Below, in pieces: positions 14,573 through 23,112 of a DNA stretch of 44,371 nt; the stretch's first letter is position 1, and every line of letters starts with the position of its first letter. The stretch is taken from contig JADBKC010000007.1 in assembly GCA_014896555.1 (NCBI GenBank), forward strand, positions 1 to 44,371. The letters run 5' to 3'. Below the pieces are notes generated by a model. The model saw only the letters and a program-made list of their open reading frames with translations, ran no database searches and was not told the DNA's origin. Position numbers and translations under genes: made by a program. This DNA is from Caryophanales bacterium. Its GTDB lineage: Bacteria > Bacillota > Bacilli > Bacillales > DSM-4216.

Positions 14573-17537
14573 CGATGATTCCCTCCCTTTTCATTTCTTC
14601 CGGGATTGGCGTAAAGTCAGAACGTTTCCATTTTCGTTCTACTTCTACCCCGATATGCGGCTGTGGATTTCCAAACCTGTAATTTACCTTTGGTAGCGGG
14701 CTTTCCCCTTTCGGTTCAAGAACTTCCATTTTCACTTGCATTTCTTTGTAATTGGGGGTATGGGTCACTCGATCATGATAACTGCTAGTTAGTTTATTAA
14801 CGGCATTATCCTCTTTGTTCCCGTTCATCGGAAAATACAATTCGTGTCTTTTAACACGATCGGTGACCAATACTCGTACTTTTGTTTCTCCATACGGTGA
14901 TGTCAGACGGACAAGCGCTCCTGTTTCGATATTCCGTTCTTTCGCCAGCTCTGGAGAAATTTCCAGCCACGTATCCGGTACTTTATGAGTAATACCTTTT
15001 GAACGATAAGTCATATTTCCTTCATGGAAATGTTCTAGCAAACGGCCATTGTTTAAATGGAGATCATAGCCTTGGCCTGCTTCAAAAGGCGGTGTCCAAT
15101 CAACCGGAAATAACCTCGCCTTCCCATCTGGAAATCCAAATCGGTCTTTGAATAAGAGCGGCGAATCTGTACCATCTCGATCAACTGGCCATAAGAGACT
15201 TTCCCATCCTTCCAGCCGATCGTAACGGACACCGGCAAAAACAGGAGCCAATTTGGCCACTTCGTCCATAATTTCGGATGGATGACGATAGCGCCAATCG
15301 GCACCTAAGCGATTGGCGAGATCGCGGAAAATTTCCCAATCTGGTTTGCAGTCTCCGAGCGGTTCCAGAACTCGGTAAAAACGCTGGATTCTTCGTTCTG
15401 TATTAGTGAACGTTCCTTCTTTTTCGATACTAGGCGCAGCTGGAAGCACCACATCTGCATATTGGGCCGTTTTGGAAAAGAAAACATCTTGAACGACGAA
15501 AAACTCCAATTTTTCAAATCCAGCGTTTACATGATTGATATTGGAATCAACTAAAGCCATTTCTTCACCGAACAAATACATTGCTTTAACTTTTCCATCA
15601 TGAATCGCTTCTACTATTTGATGGTTGTTTAGTCCTGGTTTTTTAGGCAGTTTCACGCCCCATGCTTTTTCATAGCGCGCGCGGACTTCGTCGTTTTCAA
15701 CAGGCTCATATCCTGGAAACCAGGCCGGCATTGTTCCAAAGTCGCTTGCTCCTTGAACATTGTTATGACCGCGAAGTGGATAGGCTCCTGCTCCATGTTT
15801 TCCAAAATTTCCGGTCACTAGAAGCAAATTGGCAATCGCGGTGCTTGTATCGGTTCCGCCCATATGTTGCGTGACCCCCATCGCCCAAAGAATGCAAGTG
15901 CCTTTTGCTTCATGGATCATGGTGGCAATCTTGATAAGGGTGTCTTTTGATATACCGGTCATTTCTTCTGCATACTCCAATGTGAATTTTTCCAACGAAC
16001 GAATATATTTTTCTACATTATTCACTCGGTTTTGTAAAAAGGTTTTATCTTCCCATCCTTGATCCAAAATATATTTTGTTACGGCGGATAACCAGATAAG
16101 ATCGGTTCCGGGCTTCGGATGAATAAAGAGATCAGCTCGTTCGGCCAGTTCATTTACTCTCAAGTCTGCTACTATTAATTTTTGTCCATGCAGTTTCTGG
16201 GCTCGCTTGATTCTTGTTGCTAAAACAGGGTGGGATTCCGCAGGGTTGGCTCCAATCACGATGACTAAATCGGCACTGGCAATATCTTTGATTGTGCCGG
16301 AATCGCCGCCAATTCCAACTGTTCGCATCAAAGCAGTGGATGCGGGGGTTTGGCAATATCGAGAGCAGTTATCGACATTATTGGTGCCAAAAACGGCTCG
16401 CGCTAGTTTTTGAAACAAATAATTTTCCTCATTGCTGCATTTAGAGGAAGAAATGAATCCAAGAGAGTCAGGACCATACTTTTCTTTTATCGACTGGAAC
16501 TTTTCTGCTATTAAATTTAGTGCTTCATCCCATGTCGCTTCGACAAAATGATCGCCTTTTCGGATAAGCGGTTTTGTCAGTCGTTCTTTGCTGTTCACAA
16601 AATCCCAGCCGAATTTTCCTTTGATGCAGGTGGAAATTCCATTAACCGGCCCCTCTGGCACAGGCTGGACCTTTAATATTTTTCGGCCTTTTGTCCACAT
16701 TTCAAAGCTGCAGCCAACGCCACAGTATGTACAGACCGTTTTGGTCCTTTTGATCCTCGCTTCTCTCATGCTTGATTCCATATTGGATATGGCGAAAATC
16801 TCTTGATAACCTGGTTCGACTTCTTTTGTAAAATCAATCATCGATTCTAAAATATTTTTTGGAATACTAGTCAAGTAACCAGCTTCGCCCAGCATGGACT
16901 TTTCCATTAAAGCATTGCAAGGGCAAACGGTAACGCAATGGCCGCAAGAAACACAGGATGATTGATCAATTGGAACATCATTGTCCCAAATGACACGCGG
17001 TCGCTCCCTGTCCCAAGCAATACTGAGAACTTCACTTACCTGAAGGTCTTGGCATGCTTCGACGCATAGCCCGCAAAGAATGCATTGATCTGGTTCGTAG
17101 CGATAAAAAGGATGGGAGTTATCAGGTGGATAGGGCTTTGGTGTAAACTCATACTTTTGATGATCGATTTGCAAGTATTCGGCGGTATTATGCACTTCAC
17201 AGTTGCCATTATTGTTGTCGCAAACGGTGCAATAAAGTTCATGATTGGCCAAAATCCGTGACATTCCTTCCAGTTGCGCAGCCTTCGCCTTGTCTGATAA
17301 GGAGTTCACACGCATGCCAGGCTTGGCTTTCGTTGCACAAGCACGCTGCAGTTCCCCGTCAATTTCAACATAACAGGTGTCACAAGTTTGCAGCACACCT
17401 ACACCGAGATCTGGCTGATAGGAGCAAATGCCGGGAATATATTGGTTATGATCCCGTGCAGCTTCAAAAACCGACTGATCTTCTCTCGCTTCCACTTCAA
17501 CACCATTGATAAAAATTGTAAAAGTTTTGTTTTCCAT
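14556..17537 (-). CDS. fdhA: Formate dehydrogenase alpha subunit (YrhE type), Mo/W-bis-MGD enzyme
   Basis: Cytoplasmic formate dehydrogenase of 993 residues that oxidises formate to CO2. Domains: N-terminal [2Fe-2S] ferredoxin (Cys38, 52, 55, 67); His/Cys cluster H99, C103, C106, C113; two [4Fe-4S] ferredoxin motifs QCILCGLCVEAC (152-162) and SCVSCGHCVTVC (195-205); the molybdopterin catalytic part with CTYCGVGC (269-276) and Cys304; the metal ligand in SRYCQTP is Cys395, coded TGC, so no selenocysteine. The molydopterin-dinucleotide-binding domain with LLEHFHEGNMTYRS ends the chain. Start: the frame opens at GTG 17543, but AGGTGA is 7 bases before ATG 17537, which is chosen. There is no transmembrane segment, twin-Arg signal or separate membrane subunit here, so an NAD-linked or ferredoxin-linked partner must be elsewhere. 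Confidence 0.95.
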   Translation of the reverse strand: MENKTFTIFINGVEVEAREDQSVFEAARDHNQYIPGICSYQPDLGVGVLQTCDTCYVEIDGELQRACATKAKPGMRVNSLSDKAKAAQLEGMSRILANHELYCTVCDNNNGNCEVHNTAEYLQIDHQKYEFTPKPYPPDNSHPFYRYEPDQCILCGLCVEACQDLQVSEVLSIAWDRERPRVIWDNDVPIDQSSCVSCGHCVTVCPCNALMEKSMLGEAGYLTSIPKNILESMIDFTKEVEPGYQEIFAISNMESSMREARIKRTKTVCTYCGVGCSFEMWTKGRKILKVQPVPEGPVNGISTCIKGKFGWDFVNSKERLTKPLIRKGDHFVEATWDEALNLIAEKFQSIKEKYGPDSLGFISSSKCSNEENYLFQKLARAVFGTNNVDNCSRYCQTPASTALMRTVGIGGDSGTIKDIASADLVIVIGANPAESHPVLATRIKRAQKLHGQKLIVADLRVNELAERADLFIHPKPGTDLIWLSAVTKYILDQGWEDKTFLQNRVNNVEKYIRSLEKFTLEYAEEMTGISKDTLIKIATMIHEAKGTCILWAMGVTQHMGGTDTSTAIANLLLVTGNFGKHGAGAYPLRGHNNVQGASDFGTMPAWFPGYEPVENDEVRARYEKAWGVKLPKKPGLNNHQIVEAIHDGKVKAMYLFGEEMALVDSNINHVNAGFEKLEFFVVQDVFFSKTAQYADVVLPAAPSIEKEGTFTNTERRIQRFYRVLEPLGDCKPDWEIFRDLANRLGADWRYRHPSEIMDEVAKLAPVFAGVRYDRLEGWESLLWPVDRDGTDSPLLFKDRFGFPDGKARLFPVDWTPPFEAGQGYDLHLNNGRLLEHFHEGNMTYRSKGITHKVPDTWLEISPELAKERNIETGALVRLTSPYGETKVRVLVTDRVKRHELYFPMNGNKEDNAVNKLTSSYHDRVTHTPNYKEMQVKMEVLEPKGESPLPKVNYRFGNPQPHIGVEVERKWKRSDFTPIPEEMKREGIIDGQAH

Positions 17538-17938
17538 CTGCACATCACCTGTTTATTTTGTAGTAACCATTCGATAAAAAAGTATGATCAATTGAAGCGA
17601 CGATTATACATGTAGATCTGAAAAGGACATTTATTTTTGATGGAAAATGGATTGATGCTCAATATTGAATGGCTTTTCTTAACGATAAGAGATGAAAGTG
17701 TTTTTCCTATAATGTTTGAATGGAGTAGAGCGGATTTTTCATTGGCTGCTTGCTTTTCAAAAACCGTATCTCTTCTTGTTTTGAATAATAGAATGAGCTG
17801 GGATAGACGTGAAAAAAGGGAGAGGCCAAAGTTGAAATGGATAGGGATGAATATAAATGGAAAAGTCTTTTTGAGCGCATAAAGAGCTCTTATAAGTGAA
17901 AAATAGTGATAAAACGAATTTGGAAAGAGGGAAGTCAA
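17538..17938. other. Divergent intergenic region fdhA / yozQ-like gene
   Basis: About 400 bases that must hold the promoters of the minus-strand fdhA unit and the plus-strand DUF4025 gene. Open frames on both strands (for example 17588-17938 minus, 17637-17882 plus) have no ribosome site and no family resemblance. A small palindrome ATAAAGAGCTCTTAT occurs at 17879-17893. Confidence 0.5.
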
Positions 17939-18157
17939 ATGGCAACCGAAAACCAGCCACTAAATAGTGAAAATTTAGCGGGAAGATATTTTCGTCCTGA
18001 AGATGATCAAGATTTATCTGAAATTGCTTCCGGCTTGGCCAAAACGCATGAACAAGTAAACGATACGTTGATGGAAGGAACGATCGATGGAAAAAGAGTT
18101 CAGTTGAATGGAGAAGAGCATTCTCAACCTAGTAAAAGGTATGAAGAGGAGTTATAA
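17939..18157 (+). CDS. YozQ-like DUF4025 protein
   Basis: Small, polar, acidic 72-residue protein resembling B. subtilis YozQ (DUF4025). The family text is LAGRYFRPEDDQDLSEIASG followed by LAKTHEQVNDTLMEGTIDG. The ATG at 17939 has GAGGGAAG about 7 bases upstream; the longer frame from 17906 lacks a site. No signal peptide or membrane segment. Function unknown; it is a single gene with its own terminator. Confidence 0.8.
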   Translation: MATENQPLNSENLAGRYFRPEDDQDLSEIASGLAKTHEQVNDTLMEGTIDGKRVQLNGEEHSQPSKRYEEEL

Positions 18158-18216
18158 GAATAAAAGGCTTTCTTATCGCCAATCATGTGTGTATTTTATA
18201 TTGACAAGTCTTTTAT

Positions 18217-18246
18217 GGGATATTCCGATGCGAATATCCCTTTTTT
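18217..18246 (+). terminator. Terminator of the yozQ-like gene
   Basis: Perfect 9-bp stem GGGATATTC/GAATATCCC, 6-base loop, then TTTTTT. Confidence 0.88.
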
Positions 18247-18568
18247 ATGTTTTTTGAATGGAATAAAAGCATGTTTTTTACAGGTGAGCATAAAACAAAC
18301 GTCGATAATAAAAAACGGATTCTTTAAGTGCTAAATCATTCATGATAGATGCACCTTGTTTTTCATTCTTAACGTGCCATAAACGGTCCCTTTTAAGTAA
18401 AGAATGCAGGACAAGGCCGTTTTCTCGCAAAAAATCTGGTACAAGAATTCTCTAATTTTTCAAGGGTAAGACAACAAAACGGATCTTCATAAACGTAATC
18501 ATTTTCAAATTAAGAAAGGTACAAATCAAAAGGAAAGTCTATGTTTATTGAAAAATCGAAAAATTAAT

Positions 18569-18583
18569 TTAAAATTATTATAA
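18569..18583 (+). promoter_or_regulatory. PerR-type box 1 upstream of katA
   Basis: TTAAAAT-T-ATTATAA matches the 7-1-7 PerR/Fur-family consensus TTATAATnATTATAA at all but one position. It lies just before the proposed -35 of the catalase promoter. Confidence 0.6.
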
Positions 18584-18633
18584 TTTATAGTTGATATTTA
18601 TTTTCATTCATATAATATAGAAAATATATTAAA

Positions 18634-18648
18634 TAATAATTATTATAA
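18634..18648 (+). promoter_or_regulatory. PerR-type box 2 upstream of katA
   Basis: TAATAAT-T-ATTATAA has one mismatch to TTATAATnATTATAA. It lies downstream of the -10, about 35 bases before the start codon, where a bound peroxide-sensing repressor would block transcription. Confidence 0.6.
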
Positions 18649-18682
18649 AATGAAAAAAATAATCAATAAAGGGGCAATGAGA

Positions 18683-20146
18683 ATGAAGAAAAAGTTAACC
18701 ACCAATCAAGGGGCACCCGTAGCAGATAATCAAAATTCCCGCACTGCAGGGGCGAATGGGCCAACACTGCTGGAAGATTATCATTTAATTGAAAAACTGG
18801 CTCATTTTGATAGAGAACGAGTTCCTGAACGGGTCGTCCATGCTCGGGGAGCAGGGGCCCATGGGGTTTTTGTCACCAAAAACAGCATGAGCCAATATAC
18901 GACAGCAAAATTTCTACAAGAACCGGGAACGGAAACACCTGTTTTTGCAAGGTTTTCTACGGTGATTAATGGAAATCATTCTCCGGAAACGTTGCGAGAT
19001 CCACGAGGATTTGCGGTGAAATTTTATACGGAAGAAGGAAACTACGATTTTGTCGGAAATAATCTTCCCGTTTTCTTCATTAGAGACGCTATTAAATTTC
19101 CGGATATGATCCATGCTTTTAAACCGGATCCAAGAACAAACTTGCAATCGAAAGACCGTTTTTGGGACTTCTGCTCGCTTTCTCCAGAATCCACCAATAT
19201 GCTTCTTCATATTTTTACGGATGAAGGTATTCCAGCCACCTATCGTCATATGAGAGGATCCAGCGTCCACGCTTTTAAATGGATCAATGCTGAAGGAAAG
19301 ACGGTGTACGTAAAACTGCGCTGGGTTCCAAAACAAGGAATCAAAAATTTAAGCATAGAAGAAGCGGCTAAAATTCAAGCCCATGAACACAGCCATGCAA
19401 CAAAGGATTTATATGAAGCGATTGAAAACGGCGATTATCCTCAATGGGATTTGTATGTTCAAGTGCTCGATCCGAAAGATTTTGACAAATTTGATTTTAA
19501 TCCGCTTGATGCAACGAAAGATTGGTTTGAGGAAGACATTCCATATGAATTTGTCGGGTCGATGACGTTAAATCGCAATCCGGAAAACTATTTTGCAGAA
19601 ACAGAATCGGTTGGATTTAATCCGGGAGTATTAGTTCCGGGAATGCTGCCTTCTGAAGACCGGCTGCTTCAAGGGCGTTTATTCTCCTACTCGGATACAC
19701 AGCGGCATCGGATTGGACCAAACTATTTACAATTGCCGATCAACTCTCCTCGCGTGGAAGTTCACAATTATCAACGCGATGGCTACATGCCGATTCAACA
19801 ACAAACCAGCCCGATTAATTATGAACCGAACAGCTATGAATATGAACCAAAAGAAGATCCATCTTATGCGGATTCACCACAGCCGATTCATGGAGTGGCT
19901 GCAAAACAAGCATTCTATAAACCAAACAACTTTGGCCAAGCCGGTCAATTATGGAGAAAATATTTTAAAGAAGTACAAGACACCGTGATTAAAAATTTAA
20001 CGGATGATTTAAGCAAAGTTAAAGATCAAAAGATTACCGTTCGTGCGATTAAGAATTTCTACCAAGCGGATCAAGAGCTGGGACAACGTTTAGCAGACAG
20101 TTTAAAAATCGACATTGCTTCTTATATAAAGGAACTAACGAAATAA
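18683..20146 (+). CDS. katA: Monofunctional heme catalase KatA
   Basis: Breaks down hydrogen peroxide in the cytoplasm. The 487-residue product is of the small-subunit type (B. subtilis KatA has 483). Active-site His53 lies in VVHARGAGAHG, the distal Asn in NYDFVGNNLPVFFIRD, and the proximal heme Tyr336 in RLFSYSDTQRHRIG. Start: AAAGGGG (18668-18674) is 8 bases before ATG 18683; ATG 18650 and 18677 lack proper spacing. The protein begins LTTNQGAPVADNQNSRTAG, as in KatA. Two PerR-type boxes upstream suggest peroxide induction. A terminator follows. Confidence 0.97.
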   Translation: MKKKLTTNQGAPVADNQNSRTAGANGPTLLEDYHLIEKLAHFDRERVPERVVHARGAGAHGVFVTKNSMSQYTTAKFLQEPGTETPVFARFSTVINGNHSPETLRDPRGFAVKFYTEEGNYDFVGNNLPVFFIRDAIKFPDMIHAFKPDPRTNLQSKDRFWDFCSLSPESTNMLLHIFTDEGIPATYRHMRGSSVHAFKWINAEGKTVYVKLRWVPKQGIKNLSIEEAAKIQAHEHSHATKDLYEAIENGDYPQWDLYVQVLDPKDFDKFDFNPLDATKDWFEEDIPYEFVGSMTLNRNPENYFAETESVGFNPGVLVPGMLPSEDRLLQGRLFSYSDTQRHRIGPNYLQLPINSPRVEVHNYQRDGYMPIQQQTSPINYEPNSYEYEPKEDPSYADSPQPIHGVAAKQAFYKPNNFGQAGQLWRKYFKEVQDTVIKNLTDDLSKVKDQKITVRAIKNFYQADQELGQRLADSLKIDIASYIKELTK

Positions 20147-20165
20147 TAAGACAAAAGGGAAAAAG

Positions 20166-20203
20166 ACCGCCTCCTTGACTTAAAACCGGGGAGGCGGTTT
20201 TTG
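20166..20203 (+). terminator. Terminator of katA
   Basis: ACCGCCTCC (20166-20174) / GGAGGCGGT (20190-20198) perfect 9-bp stem, then TTTTTGG. Confidence 0.9.
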
Positions 20204-20634
20204 GTTTCGCATTATTTGAGTCACTGCTCCTAAATGCCTGATTGGTTCAACTAACTCTTGTCATACTTCAAAGATGGCTAGTTGAATCTTATTTCGTTTA
20301 TCCTTTTATTCCTACGAGCCATTCGAGGTAACAAGCGGTTCAAAGCATTTTTATAAGTTTTGTTTGTTCTTGGAAAAAGCCACTTCATGTTGTTTATCTG
20401 CGTTTATTCCTTCTCTGCAATTAAAACATCTATTGGTCATTATGATCATCCTCCGTTTTGATGATGGCTGTATCGCTATTTTTTTCAAAAACAAGGACGA
20501 TTCACGAAGAATTTATTTCCATTTTTTTATTAATAGAATTACTTTGATTTAGGTAAAAACGGGGTAGCTAGACATCTCTTTACCCAGCAGTACGTATTTT
20601 AACCTAAAGACCATAATTAATCCAACAATAAATT
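20204..20634. other. Intergenic region katA-uppP
   Basis: 430 bases without a full-size gene. It contains an imperfect inverted repeat GTTCAACTAAC / GGCTAGTTGAATC (about 20246-20287) and one candidate minus-strand 29-codon ORF (20351-20440), listed separately. Confidence 0.45.
20351..20440 (-). CDS. Candidate 29-residue CxxC mini-protein
   Basis: GGAGG precedes the ATG by about 8 bases on the minus strand. Reads MTNRCFNCREGINADKQHEV and nine more residues to TAA. One CxxC pair looks like half of a zinc ribbon, so it could be the start of a truncated larger protein. No second metal pair follows in any frame. Support is only the ribosome site and the motif. Confidence 0.28.
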   Translation of the reverse strand: MTNRCFNCREGINADKQHEVAFSKNKQNL

Positions 20635-20673
20635 TTAAAGCATGAAAGGGGACAGACCCCTTTCATGCTTTAA
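20635..20673. terminator. Strong hairpin at the uppP 3' end (repeat copy A)
   Basis: 17-bp perfect stem from 20635-20651 and 20657-20673 (core GCATGAAAGGGG / CCCCTTTCATGC) with loop ACAGA. The TAA stop of uppP (20670-20672) lies in one arm. An inverted near-identical copy sits at 21616-21654 on the other side of uppP. Confidence 0.75.
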
Positions 20674-21452
20674 ATAAAGTATGCGATCACGATGATCCCA
20701 ATGATGATTCGATATATGGCAAATGGAATGAGTTTCACTTTAGATAAGATTTTCAAAAAGCCGACAATGGCTAGCATGGCCACAATAAAGGCAGTAATAA
20801 AGCCGGCAGCAAAGTAGTTCAAATCATGTATCGATAAGTATTGATAGCTTTTTAACAAGTCAAGTCCACTGGCAGCGACCATCATAGGAACAGCTAGCAA
20901 AAAGGAATATTCAGCAGCGGTTTTATGGTTGGCACCAGCAAGGAGTCCTCCGGAGATGGTCGATCCTGCTCTAGAAAATCCTGGCCATAGGGACAGGCAT
21001 TGATACAAACCGATAATAAATGCCTGTTTATACGATAAGTGATCCAAGTCTTGGACGGATTCGGTTTTGCCCTTTTTTTCTGCATAGATCATTAAAAAAG
21101 CTCCCAAAAATAGACCGATACCAACGGTTAAGGGAGAGAAAAGCACGTTTTTAATGAAATCATGAAAGACAAAACCTAATATCGAGGCTGGAATCATCCC
21201 GATAATGATATGCATAAGGTTTAAACCGGTTCGCTTTTTAAAATTAAATAGAGATAGAAACCGTTTGAAATAGAGAACGACCACGGCCAATATCGAACCC
21301 AATTGGATAACAATTTCAAAAGTCTTTGCTTTGTCGCCAGTAAATGAAAGAAAATGACCCACAAGAATTAAATGTCCCGTAGAAGATATCGGAAGAAACT
21401 CGGTCAGTCCTTCCACGCATCCCAGCACAATCGCTTTGATGACTTCTAGCAC
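20670..21452 (-). CDS. uppP: Undecaprenyl-diphosphatase UppP (BacA family)
   Basis: Integral membrane phosphatase of 260 residues that recycles undecaprenyl pyrophosphate to the lipid carrier for peptidoglycan and teichoic-acid synthesis; overproduction gives bacitracin resistance. Signature 1, [17 protein letters not shown] (14-30), holds the catalytic Glu/Ser/His set; signature 2, [15 protein letters not shown] (about 155-169), holds the phosphate-binding Arg. Seven to eight hydrophobic helices are seen. The start is GTG 21452 with AAGGATGTGAG upstream. It stands alone on the minus strand between two copies of one hairpin. Confidence 0.96.
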   Translation of the reverse strand: MLEVIKAIVLGCVEGLTEFLPISSTGHLILVGHFLSFTGDKAKTFEIVIQLGSILAVVVLYFKRFLSLFNFKKRTGLNLMHIIIGMIPASILGFVFHDFIKNVLFSPLTVGIGLFLGAFLMIYAEKKGKTESVQDLDHLSYKQAFIIGLYQCLSLWPGFSRAGSTISGGLLAGANHKTAAEYSFLLAVPMMVAASGLDLLKSYQYLSIHDLNYFAAGFITAFIVAMLAIVGFLKILSKVKLIPFAIYRIIIGIIVIAYFI

Positions 21453-21615
21453 AATCTCACATCCTTTTCACAGAATATGCTTCATTATACCATATGGAAG
21501 AAAAAAGAGGATATGAGAAATATAGACTCATAAATGACATGATCCGATAATTGATTAAGAAAAAATAGGGAATGTTCACAAGTGAAATATAGTCCGGGCC
21601 ATCGTGATCACATAT

Positions 21616-21654
21616 TTTATTTAAAGCATGAAAGGGGTCTGGCCCCTTTCATGC
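21616..21654. repeat. Inverted copy B of the uppP hairpin
   Basis: These 39 bases equal the minus-strand bases 20678-20640 except for one loop base (G for T). Its core is GCATGAAAGGGG / CCCCTTTCATGC with loop TCTGG. The copy includes the TTTATTTAA that in copy A encodes the end of uppP, so B probably derives from A. It lies just before the SAM riboswitch. Confidence 0.75.
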
Positions 21655-21732
21655 GATGATAAAAAAATCATTGCTTTTTTTTACTTGATCGGTTACATTT
21701 GATTAAAAGATGGAAAAATTCGAATAATTTCG

Positions 21733-21886
21733 TTCTTATCGAGAGAGGTGGAGGGACTGGCCCTGTGAAACCTCAGCAACCTGCTGCAATCCACGATTGC
21801 TGTCAAGGTGCTAAATCCAGCGGATTTATCCGAAAGATAAGAAGAAGACTGTCATTAAAAAGCCTTCTTCTTAGAAGGCTTTTTTA
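21733..21886 (+). promoter_or_regulatory. SAM-I riboswitch (S-box) with terminator
   Basis: P1 is TTCTTATC (21733-21740) / GATAAGAA (21836-21843). The core GAGGGACTGGCCCTGTGAAA, CCTCAGCAACC and AAGGTGCTAAATCC is canonical. A terminator AAAAAGCCTTC (21857-21867) / GAAGGCTTTTT (21874-21884) follows, and the AAGAAGAAG 3' of P1 can pair with CTTCTTCTT in the terminator as antiterminator. S-adenosylmethionine binding turns metI-metC off. Confidence 0.97.
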
Positions 21887-22000
21887 TTTGAAAAGGTTCA
21901 TGAACAGTGAACGTGATGGGGGAATCGATCTAATTTGTAAACATTTCTTTTTTCCATCGGATCGTCCTATAGAAAACCATTTCAAGAGGAGATGCATGCA

Positions 22001-23107
22001 ATGGAACGTTATCATTTGCAAACCAAACTGGCCCAAATAGGCAACCGGAGCGAGGAATCCGCCGGCGCGATCAATCCTCCCATTTATTTATCGAGCGCTT
22101 ACCGACATAAAGGAATAGGTCAATCGACTGGATATGATTATATAAGAACAGGAAATCCGACGCGAAAAATCGTTGAAAAAGCCATTGCTGACTTGGAAGG
22201 AGGCGATGCAGGCTTTGCATTTAGTTCAGGAATGGCAGCGATTCAAACGGTTTTGAGTTTGTTTCAATCAGGCGATAATCTGATTGTCTCCAAAGATTTA
22301 TACGGCGGCACTTATCGATTGTTTGAAAGAAATTGGAAAAAGTTTGGTTTAACGTTTATTTATGACGATTTTCAAAATATCTCCAAAGTAAGAGAAAAAA
22401 TCACGGATCGAACGGCAGCGATTTTTCTTGAAACGCCGACCAATCCGCTTATGCAAGAAGTAGACATAGAGCAAACAGCAAAATTAGCAAAAGAATACGG
22501 ACTTATATTGATTGTTGATAATACGTTTTATACCCCTATTCTGCAGCAGCCGCTTCTTCAAGGAGCCGATATTGTCGTCCATAGTGCTACGAAATATCTT
22601 GGCGGACATAATGACGTCCTCGCAGGTCTGGTTGCTACAAAAGGCGAAGAATTATCCAAAAAAATCGGTGAATATCAAAATGCGATCGGAGCTGTCTTAT
22701 CTCCATTTGATTCGTGGTTATTGATTCGGGGGATGAAAACGCTCAGCTTAAGAATGAAGCAGCATGAAGAAAATGCACAGAAAATCAGCGAATTTTTGCG
22801 ATGTTGCAGCGAAGTGTCCGATGTTATATATCCCGGAAGAGGGGGAATGCTCTCTTTCCGATTGCAAAAAGAAGAATGGGTCAATCCATTTTTAAAAAGT
22901 TTGCAGTTGATTTCTTTTGCTGAAAGCTTAGGAGGAGTGGAAAGTTTTATTACGTATCCGGCTACACAAACCCATATGGACATTCCGGAAGAAATCCGCA
23001 TTAAAAACGGGATTGACAATCGGCTTTTGCGTTTTTCCATAGGCATTGAAAATGTGGAAGATTTATTAGCGGACTTAAAACAAGCGTTTCAAAACATGAA
23101 AGGATGA
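22001..23107 (+). CDS. metI: Cystathionine gamma-synthase / O-acetylhomoserine thiolyase MetI
   Basis: PLP enzyme of the Cys/Met metabolism family, 368 residues, that joins an activated homoserine with cysteine (or sulfide) to cystathionine. PLP-binding Lys198 lies in VVHSATKYLGGH; YDYIRTGNPTRK and AFSSGMAAIQTVLSLF bind the phosphate and substrate. The shortened PGRGGMLSF segment is typical of MetI. ATG 22001 has AAGAGGAG 9 bases upstream; ATG 21992 sits directly on that site and is rejected. First gene behind the SAM-I riboswitch, with metC following at 5 bases. Confidence 0.95.
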   Translation: MERYHLQTKLAQIGNRSEESAGAINPPIYLSSAYRHKGIGQSTGYDYIRTGNPTRKIVEKAIADLEGGDAGFAFSSGMAAIQTVLSLFQSGDNLIVSKDLYGGTYRLFERNWKKFGLTFIYDDFQNISKVREKITDRTAAIFLETPTNPLMQEVDIEQTAKLAKEYGLILIVDNTFYTPILQQPLLQGADIVVHSATKYLGGHNDVLAGLVATKGEELSKKIGEYQNAIGAVLSPFDSWLLIRGMKTLSLRMKQHEENAQKISEFLRCCSEVSDVIYPGRGGMLSFRLQKEEWVNPFLKSLQLISFAESLGGVESFITYPATQTHMDIPEEIRIKNGIDNRLLRFSIGIENVEDLLADLKQAFQNMKG

Positions 23108-23112
23108 TCCAA

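Larger units (their letters stand above)
18247..18682. other. Long A+T-rich leader/promoter region of katA
   Basis: No gene seen in about 430 bases. The last 120 bases are extremely A+T-rich and contain two PerR-type boxes and a plausible promoter TTGATA (18591-18596) - 16 bases - TAATAT (18613-18618). The first 300 bases hold no structure that I could support. Confidence 0.5.

Noticed and set aside
16345-16360. Selenocysteine at the active site of formate dehydrogenase
   Set aside because: The metal-ligand codon is TGC (Cys), not TGA, and the frame is fully open.
17588-17938. Minus-strand open frame of 116 codons upstream of fdhA
   Set aside because: No ribosome site, no recognisable domain, and it spans the expected divergent promoter region.
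20635-21660. The hairpins around uppP as an insertion sequence or MITE
   Set aside because: No transposase, no target-site duplication and no terminal repeat besides the hairpins; described as an inverted duplication instead.
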